Below, piece after piece: positions 36,148 to 43,133 of a stretch of DNA of 64,000 nt. Every line of letters begins with the position of its first letter. Positions within the stretch are counted from its first letter, which is position 1. Under the pieces are notes generated by a model, which saw nothing but the letters and a program-made list of their open reading frames with translations, did no database searches and was not told where the DNA came from. This DNA comes from Clostridia bacterium (GTDB taxonomy: Bacteria; Bacillota; Clostridia; Christensenellales; Borkfalkiaceae), in contig JAGAKN010000002.1 in NCBI GenBank assembly GCA_017625565.1, forward strand, positions 1-64,000. Reading direction: 5' to 3'. Both the position numbers and the translations under genes were made by a program.

Positions 36148-37401
36148 ATGGATGTAGCGCTTACGAACGATCAAGAAAACGCCAAGGATTTCATCAAGGA
36201 ATGGTTTTTTAATACCGACGACAAAGTATTTGTTTTGTCAGGATATGCAGGTACGGGGAAGACTTTTTTGATTGATTACGTGGTGCGCAACGTCTTACGG
36301 CTCAAGATCGGGGAAGAAGCGGTGTTTGTTTCTCCGACGGGCAAGGCTGCGTCGAACTTAGCAAGGCACGGCACGGTAGCAGGGACGGTGCATGGGCTCA
36401 TTTATATCCGCGACGAAGAAGAGTTTGACGTCGATGAAAACGGGGAGATAATTTGCGATCGGGAATTGCGTTTTATCAAAAGAGAAAAGATCGACGAGAA
36501 GATCAAGTTGATTGTAATCGACGAAGCATCGATGATCAACCGAGAAATGTTGAACGATTTATTGAGTTTTAACGTGAAATGTCTATTCAGTGGGGATGGG
36601 GCGCAACTACCGCCCGTGAACGGCGTTTGCCCGTTGCTTGAAAATCCGCATTATACGATGCGAGAGATTGTACGTCAAGCCGTTGATAATCCGATTGTAC
36701 AACTTGCGACAATGGCGAGAAAAGGGCAAAAAATCCCGTACGGCAATTACGAGGACAAGGTGTGTGTTATCGGGAAAAATGGATTGTTATCACGGGATCG
36801 GAAACGGATTTTTACGCAAGCGGATCAAGTAATTTGCGGTAGGAACGCTACACGAAACGCGCTCAATGAAGAAATTCGCGCCTATTACGGATTTGACGTG
36901 CGATCGAAACTTCCGACGGACGGGGAGAAACTCCTTTGTACACTCAACGACTGGGAAAAACCGCTCGACGAAGAAAAGCGCTTTTATTTGGTCAACGGGA
37001 TGATTGGTCGGGCATATAACGTGCAGGACGGGTTGGACGATTTGTTCACGATGGAATTTGTCGCCGATTATTTTTCTGGGCGCGTAAAAGTTCCCGTGGA
37101 CGCAGGGATTTTTGAAAAAGGGAAATATACGCATTTTTACGGCGATCGCGCGGTAATGCTTGCAAACGGCATGGTGGCGCACGAAGGCAATTATCCCGTA
37201 CTACATAAATTTCGCGCCGTTTCCGACGAACCGATTTGCCGTTTCGAGTTCGCTTATGCGATCACCTGCCATAAGGCGCAGGGCTCGGAATTCGATTTCG
37301 TGGTCGTGTTCGATGAAAGTTGGGTGTTCGGCGAAGACGCAGGTCGGTGGCTATATACGGCGATCACGCGCGCGAGAGAGAAGTTGTTGATTATCCGTTA
37401 A
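36148..37401 (+). CDS. SF1 DNA helicase, Dda/RecD2-like
   Basis: A 417-aa superfamily 1B helicase. Walker A GYAGTGKT is at residues 32-39, Walker B VIDEAS at 123-128, motif III SGDGAQLPPV at 148-157, and the C-terminal UvrD-like motif ITCHKAQGSEFDFV followed by YTAITRAREKL. Its compact size and motif spacing resemble T4 Dda and the AAA_30/UvrD_C_2 proteins more than full-length RecD2. It should unwind DNA 5'-3', in repair or replication restart. There is no phage gene nearby. The ATG lacks a Shine-Dalgarno and sits 9 nt from the -10, so the mRNA is probably leaderless. Confidence 0.9.
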   Translation: MDVALTNDQENAKDFIKEWFFNTDDKVFVLSGYAGTGKTFLIDYVVRNVLRLKIGEEAVFVSPTGKAASNLARHGTVAGTVHGLIYIRDEEEFDVDENGEIICDRELRFIKREKIDEKIKLIVIDEASMINREMLNDLLSFNVKCLFSGDGAQLPPVNGVCPLLENPHYTMREIVRQAVDNPIVQLATMARKGQKIPYGNYEDKVCVIGKNGLLSRDRKRIFTQADQVICGRNATRNALNEEIRAYYGFDVRSKLPTDGEKLLCTLNDWEKPLDEEKRFYLVNGMIGRAYNVQDGLDDLFTMEFVADYFSGRVKVPVDAGIFEKGKYTHFYGDRAVMLANGMVAHEGNYPVLHKFRAVSDEPICRFEFAYAITCHKAQGSEFDFVVVFDESWVFGEDAGRWLYTAITRAREKLLIIR

Positions 37402-37406
37402 ACGGC

Positions 37407-37435
37407 TTGACGGGAGATTGCGGATTTGGTATAAT
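37407..37435 (+). promoter_or_regulatory. Promoter of the ttcA-like gene
   Basis: TTGACG (37407-37412), a 17-bp spacer and TATAAT (37430-37435), overlapping the end of the helicase region. The ATG at 37445 follows after 9 nt. Confidence 0.85.
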
Positions 37436-37444
37436 ACAAATACT

Positions 37445-38287
37445 ATGAGTAAACAATTAACGCGATGCCAAACAATCGAACGCTCGATGATTACGACGTA
37501 TAGAAAGACGATATGGTCGCCTTTCGTTTTAGCGGTAAAAAAATACCGCTTAATTTCGGCAGGGGATAAAATCGCCGTTTGTATTTCGGGTGGGAAAGAT
37601 AGTATGTTGCTCGCGAAACTGATGCAGGAATTACAACGACACAGCGAAATTCCGTTCGAGCTTGTCTTTCTTGCAATGAACCCCGGGTACAACGAGCAAA
37701 ATATGCAAAAAATCATGGAAAATGCGTCAATTTTGGAAATTCCGTTGACGACGTTTGACAGCGATATTTTCGCCGCGGCGGACTCGGCTTGCGCGGAATC
37801 GCCTTGCTATCTCTGTGCGAGAATGCGTCGCGGACACTTGTATGCAAAAGCAAAGGAGCTCGGTTGCAACAAAATTGCGTTAGGACACCATAAAAGCGAC
37901 GTCATTGAAACGACGGTGATGGGTATGCTCTACGGTGGACAATTGCAAGGCATGTTGCCAAGACTGCAAAGCACGAATTTCGAAGGAATGGAGCTCATTC
38001 GCCCGATGTACTGTATCTTGGAAGAAGATATTTTACGCTGGAAAGAATACAACGGTTTAGAGTTTATTGCCTGCGCTTGCAAATTCACGCAGAATTTGAC
38101 GGGTGGGGACGAAGATATCTTTTCGGCTAGGCGGAAAGTCAAGGCGTTGATTGCGGATTTGAAAAAGGAAAATGAAAACGTCGAGAATAATATTTTCCAA
38201 AGCGTACATAACGTACAATTAGACACTTTGGTGGAATACAAACAAGACGGCGAGAAACACTCCTTCTTGGAAAAATTGCAAAAGTAA
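37445..38287 (+). CDS. TtcA-like tRNA 2-thiolation protein
   Basis: This 280-aa protein is an N-type ATP pyrophosphatase of the TtcA/TilS superfamily. The PP-loop CISGGKDS is at residues 46-53. The conserved C121-x-x-C124 (CYLC) matches the TtcA-type Fe-S cysteines, and GHHKSDVIETTVMGMLYGG follows. Family members put sulfur on tRNA nucleotides (cytidine 32 in E. coli TtcA). The start at 37445 gives the family N-terminus (IERSMITTYRKTIWSPF). Another ATG at 37487 is possible but less consistent. No Shine-Dalgarno is present and the promoter is 9 nt upstream, so a leaderless mRNA is likely. Confidence 0.88.
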   Translation: MSKQLTRCQTIERSMITTYRKTIWSPFVLAVKKYRLISAGDKIAVCISGGKDSMLLAKLMQELQRHSEIPFELVFLAMNPGYNEQNMQKIMENASILEIPLTTFDSDIFAAADSACAESPCYLCARMRRGHLYAKAKELGCNKIALGHHKSDVIETTVMGMLYGGQLQGMLPRLQSTNFEGMELIRPMYCILEEDILRWKEYNGLEFIACACKFTQNLTGGDEDIFSARRKVKALIADLKKENENVENNIFQSVHNVQLDTLVEYKQDGEKHSFLEKLQK

Positions 38288-38288
38288 T

Positions 38289-38316
38289 GCATACGGGGTA
38301 TTTTGGCGCATACAAT
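38289..38316 (+). promoter_or_regulatory. Putative sigma-E promoter of yabP
   Basis: GCATACG (38289-38295), a 13-bp spacer and CATACAAT (38309-38316). The -10 matches the known B. subtilis sigma-E consensus (CATACA-T); the -35 agrees in GCATA only. yabP is a mother-cell gene in B. subtilis, which fits. The ATG begins 5 nt after the -10. Confidence 0.6.
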
Positions 38317-38321
38317 AAAGT

Positions 38322-38576
38322 ATGCAAGAAAATTCGAAACATTCGGTCGTTATCGACCAACGAAAACTGTTAAACGTTAGCGGGGTGGAGAGCGTCACGT
38401 CCTTTTCGGAAGTAAAAATTACCTTGGCGCTTTTCGGTGGCGAGCGATTGAACGTCATCGGTTCGGGGTTAAAAATTACGGGTTTTTCCAAAGCAAACGG
38501 CTCGTTTGTGGCAGAAGGGGAAGTGACGGGAATTTCCTATGGTGGCAAAGGGTTTGCGTCCCGTATTTTCAAATGA
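38322..38576 (+). CDS. yabP: Sporulation protein YabP
   Basis: This 84-aa protein has the YabP/YqfC pattern: HSVVIDQRKLLNVSGVESVTSF, then a beta segment LNVIGSGLKITGFSKANGSFVAEGEVTGISYGG. It is made in the mother cell, and in B. subtilis it is needed, with YabQ, for spore cortex or coat formation. It is followed by yabQ and divIC, the conserved Firmicute order, which settles the assignment. The TGA stop overlaps the yabQ ATG. No Shine-Dalgarno precedes its own ATG. Confidence 0.92.
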   Translation: MQENSKHSVVIDQRKLLNVSGVESVTSFSEVKITLALFGGERLNVIGSGLKITGFSKANGSFVAEGEVTGISYGGKGFASRIFK

Positions 38577-38962
38577 CGTTGGCAAGAAATAATCAGTTTT
38601 TACTCTTTTGCCTATGTATCGGCGTGGGGTTTGTCGGGGGGATTGTGTACGAATTGTTTTCGCCGATCCGAAAAATTTTCCGTTGCGATCAAGGGAAGTG
38701 TAAAGCGCTCGGTGTGATTCTGGACGTGAGTTATTGCGTGGCGTTTGCAGGAATTTGTATTTTTTCCGCATTTCTGTTGCATTTTCCCGATTTTCGGGTA
38801 TATATGTGTATAGGCTATGGAATAGGCGGTATAATATATTTAAAAAGTTTGCGTAAAGTGTTTGCATTTTTGCAAAATATGTGCTATAATATATTTGTAA
38901 AAGTCTATAGAAAACGAAAAAAGAAAGAAAAAGCTCTCCAAATCAGGGAGGAGAAAGTATGA
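38573..38962 (+). CDS. yabQ: Spore cortex biosynthesis protein YabQ
   Basis: A 129-aa protein with an N-terminal membrane segment (NQFLLFCLCIGVGFVGGIVY) and then YELFSPIRKIF. Two more hydrophobic helices lie at about 46-66 and 74-94, with a basic tail (VYRKRKKKEKAL). This matches YabQ, a mother-cell membrane protein required for spore cortex. It overlaps yabP (ATGA) and divIC (4 bp), a tight operon. Confidence 0.9.
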   Translation: MTLARNNQFLLFCLCIGVGFVGGIVYELFSPIRKIFRCDQGKCKALGVILDVSYCVAFAGICIFSAFLLHFPDFRVYMCIGYGIGGIIYLKSLRKVFAFLQNMCYNIFVKVYRKRKKKEKALQIREEKV

Positions 38963-39219
38963 CGCAAGATAAAATGAGAAGGATAATAACGGCGTGTGTA
39001 TCCGCAGGAACCGTCCTGTTGGTTTTGCTGTTGTCTTTTTTGATTTATCAATGGATCACGATCGGCGTTTATAACAAACGCATCGACAAGACAAAAGCGG
39101 AAATCGCCGAACTCGAACAACAAATTGACGAGCAGGAAAAAGACCTGGCTTTCTATAAATCGGAATTGTATTTGGAATGGAAGTATCAGGAATTGCAATC
39201 GCTCGAAGGGAAAAAGTAA
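38959..39219 (+). CDS. divIC: Septum formation initiator, DivIC/FtsB family
   Basis: The 86-aa protein has a short cytoplasmic N-terminus, one membrane helix (about residues 13-33) and an extracytoplasmic coiled coil (KRIDKTKAEIAELEQQIDEQEKDLAFYKSE split across heptads). This is the DivIC/FtsB architecture. DivIC stabilises the FtsL-DivIB subcomplex of the divisome. It has its own gggaggag Shine-Dalgarno inside yabQ. The yabP-yabQ-divIC order is typical of Firmicutes. Confidence 0.92.
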   Translation: MTQDKMRRIITACVSAGTVLLVLLLSFLIYQWITIGVYNKRIDKTKAEIAELEQQIDEQEKDLAFYKSELYLEWKYQELQSLEGKK

Positions 39220-40092
39220 ATGAAAAAATTTGCCGTGATAGACATCGGCTCTAATTCCGTTCGCCTAATGTTCGTGGCGGACGGAAAAGTTTTATATAAG
39301 ACGTTAAAAACTACCCGTTTGGGCGAAGGCTTGGCGCAAACCAACCGCTTGAAACCGCAAGCGGTAGAACGCTCGGCGTTGGCTGTGGCGGAGTTTGTAT
39401 CCAAAGCACAATCGGACGGTGCGGAGCAGGTATTCGCGTTTGCGACGGCGGCGGTGCGTACAGCGGAAAACGGGCAGACGTTCGTGGAACGCGCTCGCGA
39501 AATTTGCGGGATAGAAGTGGACGTAGTATCGGGCGAAGAAGAAGCCGAACTCGGGCTTTTAGGTGCGCTTGGAAATCGCGACGGTTTTGTTTTGGATATC
39601 GGTGGTGCGAGTAGCGAACTCGTTGGAAGAACGGACGGCAAAACCGTTTATAAAAGGAGTGTAGACGTCGGCGTCGTTCGCTTAAAAGACGTGTGCGGAC
39701 GGGATGAAAAGGCTTTGAAAGCTTACACCAGGGATGCGGTGAAAGGGTACGGGCACGTTCCGCTTGTCGGTGACGTTTACGCAATCGGGGGTACGGCAAC
39801 GACGCTTGCGAGCATTACGTTGGGGTTGACGGAATACGATTCCGCGCGCATAACGGGCGCGGTGATTACGACAGAAGAAATGCAAACCCTTTCGGACAAG
39901 CTCCTGAAAACGTCGGTAGAAGAAATTGCCAAAATGCCGTGTATGCCTACGGGGCGCGCAGACGTGCTTGCAGGTGGGGCGGTTTGGTTAACGCAAATTA
40001 TGCATGCGTTGCGGATTTCGAAAATCATCGTAAGCGATCAAGATAATTTGGAAGGCTACGCAATCAAAAAAGGTTGGATGGACGGAGTATGA
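39220..40092 (+). CDS. Ppx/GppA family phosphatase
   Basis: This 290-aa protein is an ASKHA-fold exopolyphosphatase or pppGpp phosphohydrolase. VIDIGSNSVRLMFV (residues 5-18) is the phosphate 1 loop, GEEEAELGLLGAL (about 105-117) contains the catalytic glutamate, and LDIGGASSELV (125-135) is the phosphate 2 loop. It is the short, N-terminal-domain form with no C-terminal HD domain. It starts directly at the divIC stop and probably shares that operon. Which of the two activities it has is not decidable here. Confidence 0.92.
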   Translation: MKKFAVIDIGSNSVRLMFVADGKVLYKTLKTTRLGEGLAQTNRLKPQAVERSALAVAEFVSKAQSDGAEQVFAFATAAVRTAENGQTFVERAREICGIEVDVVSGEEEAELGLLGALGNRDGFVLDIGGASSELVGRTDGKTVYKRSVDVGVVRLKDVCGRDEKALKAYTRDAVKGYGHVPLVGDVYAIGGTATTLASITLGLTEYDSARITGAVITTEEMQTLSDKLLKTSVEEIAKMPCMPTGRADVLAGGAVWLTQIMHALRISKIIVSDQDNLEGYAIKKGWMDGV

Positions 40093-41156
40093 GAAGAAAC
40101 GCTTCGACAATTTACGCGGTAGCAATCACGCTCGCGTTGGCGACGGGGTTTTTGCTTGCCTTTTATTTTGCTTGGGAAAGGAGCTTGACGGCAACGGTGC
40201 TCTGTATAATCGGGCTAGTGTTGGGCGTTGTATTCGCGCCGATCGTACACGAACTCGGGCACGTCGTTTTTGCGAAGTCGCAAAATATGGAATGCGTATA
40301 CGTGAAATGCTTTTGTTTCCGCGTTTATAAAAAGGACGGCAAACAGCGTTTCGCGCTCGCCTCGCCGTTCTCGGCGGATCAAACGCAAGTTCTTCCCAAA
40401 TCGGGCGGGGATATGCAAAACCGCGCGATCAAATACACGCTGGGCGGATTGATTTTTAGCGGAATTTTCGCGGTTGTTATTCTCTCTTTAGGGATCGCTT
40501 TTCAAATTGTAGGCGTCAATGCCTTCCTGCTTTGGGGAAGTTTGCCTTATGTAGGGTATTTGTTTTTGCTCAACGTTGTTCCTGCGGAATACGCCGGCGG
40601 AAAAACGGATATGCTGGTGTATTGTGGGATCAAAACGGGCGCGGATGCGGAAAAGACGATGCTCTCGGCAATGCAAATTCACGGGGAATTGTACGCAGGG
40701 AAAAGCTTTACGGAAATTGACGAAAGCTATTATTTCCATCTTCCGCAACTTTGCGAAGACGAGCCGTTGTTTGCCGTTATGCTGGATTTGCGTTATCGGT
40801 ACTACTTGGAAAAAGGCGACGAAGAAAGGGCAGTTGCCTGTCTAAACCGCTTGGCGGAAATCGGGGAGTACTTAACGGAGTCGGAAATGGAAAAAATTTC
40901 GGCGGAGTTGACGTATATGCACTCCGTTCGTGGTGATCTCGAACGCGCAGAGGCATCGGCAAAGCTTTGTAAAGACTTCTTGCGTGGGAACACGCCGACG
41001 GCAAAACGGGTACTGATCGCCTATTCGAAAGCGGTAGGGAAAACGGACGCCGTGGCGATTTTAAGACAACAAGCGCAAGACGCGATGGCTACGGAACGGT
41101 TGCTTGGGGTAAGAAAAGCGGAAAATATTTTACTTTCGAGAATAGAAATTTTATAA
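40089..41156 (+). CDS. M50 family metallopeptidase-like membrane protein with helical C-terminus
   Basis: The 355-aa protein has N-terminal helices at about residues 7-30 and 34-52. The zinc motif HELGH (54-58) lies in the second, and further helices follow (about 115-138 and 145-168). NVVPAEYAGGKTDML provides the third-ligand aspartate region of site-2 proteases. The C-terminal 150 residues are soluble and TPR-like (YYLEKGDEERAVACLNRLAEIGEYL). The start at 40089 overlaps the Ppx stop (ATGA) with a cggag Shine-Dalgarno. It may be a regulated intramembrane protease; the substrate is unknown. Confidence 0.78.
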   Translation: MRRNASTIYAVAITLALATGFLLAFYFAWERSLTATVLCIIGLVLGVVFAPIVHELGHVVFAKSQNMECVYVKCFCFRVYKKDGKQRFALASPFSADQTQVLPKSGGDMQNRAIKYTLGGLIFSGIFAVVILSLGIAFQIVGVNAFLLWGSLPYVGYLFLLNVVPAEYAGGKTDMLVYCGIKTGADAEKTMLSAMQIHGELYAGKSFTEIDESYYFHLPQLCEDEPLFAVMLDLRYRYYLEKGDEERAVACLNRLAEIGEYLTESEMEKISAELTYMHSVRGDLERAEASAKLCKDFLRGNTPTAKRVLIAYSKAVGKTDAVAILRQQAQDAMATERLLGVRKAENILLSRIEIL

Positions 41157-41198
41157 AAAGGCAACCATTAGAAAAAACCGTAGGACGGAAAGACGGAT

Positions 41199-42722
41199 AT
41201 GAAAAAACAAACGAATACGAATATGCAAACGGACAGAAAAGCGGGTGTGTTAATGCCCGTTTCTTCCTTGCCGTCGGATTGTGGGATCGGTACGCTCGGC
41301 GCTGGGGCGTACGCGTTCGTGGACTGGTTGGAAAGCGCGGGTATGCGCGTTTGGCAGGTGTTGCCGTTATTGCCGACGGGCTACGGGGATAGCCCCTATC
41401 AATCTTGCGCGTCGGATGCACTCAATTTCTATTTTATCGATTTTCGGCTCTTGCAAGAACAAGGGCTTTTAAAAGAGAGCGATTATCGGGAGCTTTCTTG
41501 GGGTGACGACGAACGCCGAGTAGATTACGGGCGTATGTTTGCGCAAAAAGCGAACGTGCTCCGCAAAGCATTCGCACGTATGGATAAAAAAGATAAGGAA
41601 TGGCAAGCCTTTTTGTCTGCTGGGAACTATCGGGATTTTGCGGTGTTTACCGCGCTTAAAAATCAATTCTCGCACGCGCCTTGGACGGAATGGGACGAGC
41701 CTTACCGCAGTTGCGATAAGCAAGCGGTGGAGCGTTTCACGCTCGCGCACGCCGAAGAAATCGAGTTTTGGCAGTTTACGCAATTCCTGTTTTTAAAACA
41801 ATGGAACGCGCTCCGCGCGTACGCGAACGGCAAGGGAATAAAGATTATGGGGGATATGCCCATTTATCTCTCCGAAGATAGCGTAGAAACTTGGAAATAC
41901 CGCAAGGATTTGTTTTTGTTGGACGAGCAGGGGAATATTTCTTTGCGCGCAGGCGTTCCGCCCGACGCATTCTCCGACGAAGGTCAGCTTTGGGGGAATC
42001 CCGTGTATGATTGGGAGAAGATGCAAAAGGACGGGTATGCTTGGTGGAAAGCCCGTATCGAGTATGCGTTTTCGCTGTTCGATATCGTGCGGATTGATCA
42101 TTTTCGCGCGTTCGACCGTTTTTACGCAATCCCGAAAGATGCCGAAACGGCGCAGACGGGGGAATGGCTGGACGGACCGAAAGACGCTTTGTTTGCCGAT
42201 ATGCAGAATTACGCAATCGTCGCGGAGGATCTTGGAATTATCGACGACGGCGTGCGTACGCTTTTAGAAAAAACGGGCTATCCGGGCATGAAAATATTTG
42301 AATTTGCATTCGACGGCAACCCTGAAAACGAGTATTTGCCTTCGTTATATCCGAAGAACTGCGTGGCGTATACAGGCACGCACGACAACGACACTTTGCG
42401 TAGCTTTATCGAGAGTATGCCACGGGCAGAGCGAAAAGCCTTTGAAGAAAGCTTGGAAACGGAATGCTTGACGTTGGACGTTCCCTATCTTACGGAAACG
42501 ATTGAAGACGAGTGCAAGAGCGTTGTCGAGTTGTTGTTTTCTTCGAATGCAAACTGCGTAATTATCCCGATGCACGATATTTTGTGTATGGGTACGGAAG
42601 CGCGGTTGAACGCTCCGTCGACGGTGTTGTCGCAAAATTGGACGTTCCGATTTACCGAACGGGATTTCGGAAGAAGAAAAGCGAGTTGGTTAAAAAGTTT
42701 AACGGAAAAATATTCCCGATAA
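41199..42722 (+). CDS. malQ: 4-alpha-glucanotransferase (amylomaltase)
   Basis: MalQ transfers maltosyl or longer units between maltodextrins, releasing glucose, in cytoplasmic maltodextrin or glycogen metabolism. The 507-aa length is typical. Motifs include SLPSDCGIGTLG near the N-terminus, KIMGDMPIYLSEDS, the nucleophile region IVRIDHFRAFDRFY and the acid/base region IVAEDLGIID, plus TGTHDNDT. It precedes a sugar-binding protein and two permeases on the same strand, which supports import and use of maltodextrins. The intervening 411 bp contain a terminator and an oppositely directed RNA, so they are not one transcript. Confidence 0.97.
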   Translation: MKKQTNTNMQTDRKAGVLMPVSSLPSDCGIGTLGAGAYAFVDWLESAGMRVWQVLPLLPTGYGDSPYQSCASDALNFYFIDFRLLQEQGLLKESDYRELSWGDDERRVDYGRMFAQKANVLRKAFARMDKKDKEWQAFLSAGNYRDFAVFTALKNQFSHAPWTEWDEPYRSCDKQAVERFTLAHAEEIEFWQFTQFLFLKQWNALRAYANGKGIKIMGDMPIYLSEDSVETWKYRKDLFLLDEQGNISLRAGVPPDAFSDEGQLWGNPVYDWEKMQKDGYAWWKARIEYAFSLFDIVRIDHFRAFDRFYAIPKDAETAQTGEWLDGPKDALFADMQNYAIVAEDLGIIDDGVRTLLEKTGYPGMKIFEFAFDGNPENEYLPSLYPKNCVAYTGTHDNDTLRSFIESMPRAERKAFEESLETECLTLDVPYLTETIEDECKSVVELLFSSNANCVIIPMHDILCMGTEARLNAPSTVLSQNWTFRFTERDFGRRKASWLKSLTEKYSR

Positions 42723-42725
42723 GGG

Positions 42726-42755
42726 AAAAACGCAACGCGAAAGCGTTGCGTTTTT
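42726..42755 (+). terminator. Terminator after malQ
   Basis: A 13-bp perfect stem aaaaacgcaacgc/gcgttgcgttttt with a GAAA tetraloop, starting at the stop codon. Confidence 0.95.
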
Positions 42756-42756
42756 C

Positions 42757-42803
42757 TTATATAGAGGCTACCCCGCGTTTGACGCGGGGTAGCCTCTATA
42801 TAA
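42757..42803. repeat. 22-bp perfect inverted repeat with 3-nt loop
   Basis: The arms 42757-42778 and 42782-42803 are perfectly complementary, with a GC-rich core (ggctaccccgcg). It stands immediately after the malQ terminator and before the terminator of the minus-strand RNA. It lacks a T-run on either side of its own, so it is not a simple terminator. It could be a small dispersed palindromic element. Confidence 0.8.
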
Positions 42804-42831
42804 AAAGTGCGCCAAACGAAGTCAACGCACC
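42801..42831 (-). terminator. Minus-strand terminator of the putative RNA
   Basis: On the minus strand, GUGCGUUGA and UUUGGCGCAC form a stem of about nine pairs (three G-U) around a CUUCG-type loop, followed by UUUUU. There is no minus-strand gene before it other than the structured RNA at 42854-43007. Confidence 0.7.
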
Positions 42832-43007
42832 AAAAACGCAAACTCCGAATGTCGCAAAACAAATTTAATAGCAGAGTTGAACAAGCATACTCCCCACCGT
42901 GGAATTCGCATTTTTAACAAAATGGAACGCTGGAATTAGTATGCTAATAAACGGGGCAAAATATTCCCGTTCGCTTGCTACTCTAAACGTTATTAAATTT
43001 GTTTTGC
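42801..43007 (-). ncRNA. Putative structured non-coding RNA, about 207 nt
   Basis: A 17-bp perfect closing stem (43007-42991 with 42870-42854) encloses several elements. There is a short AGAGT/ACTCT helix, a small side hairpin (AACGGG/CCCGUU), an 8-bp perfect helix AGCAUACU/AGUAUGCU and an imperfect apical hairpin (CAUUUU/AAAAUG tip). A minus-strand promoter predicts a start at 43007, exactly the first base of the stem. A terminator follows the stem 23 nt downstream. The rod-with-bubble shape is like 6S RNA, but the side hairpin lies on the 5' side in this orientation and no conserved 6S sequence was recognised. A MITE with 17-bp inverted ends is the alternative. Confidence 0.5.
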
Positions 43008-43013
43008 ATAATT

Positions 43014-43042
43014 AGTAGAGCATGTTTTTTAGATTTTATGAA
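43014..43042 (-). promoter_or_regulatory. Putative promoter of the minus-strand RNA
   Basis: On the minus strand: TTCATA (43042-43037), a 17-bp spacer, TCTACT (43019-43014), with TG one base upstream of the -10. Each box matches 4 of 6 consensus bases; the extended -10 matches this genome's usual promoters. Confidence 0.45.
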
Positions 43043-43133
43043 GTAGTTTTCTGGGAAAGGTGGGATTTTCTTTTTTAGGCAGTATAAAAAATCCCTGAAA
43101 CAGGAAAACTAAAAAGAAAAAGGGGGAAAGGGT

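Noticed and set aside
42485..42862. Minus-strand 125-aa frame from the intergenic region into malQ
   Set aside because: It reads through the 22-bp hairpin and the terminator region and overlaps malQ; the structured RNA explains the sequence better.
42854..43007. Confident assignment of the structured RNA to 6S RNA
   Set aside because: Architecture is similar, but orientation of the side hairpin and absence of recognised conserved sequence do not allow a firm call.
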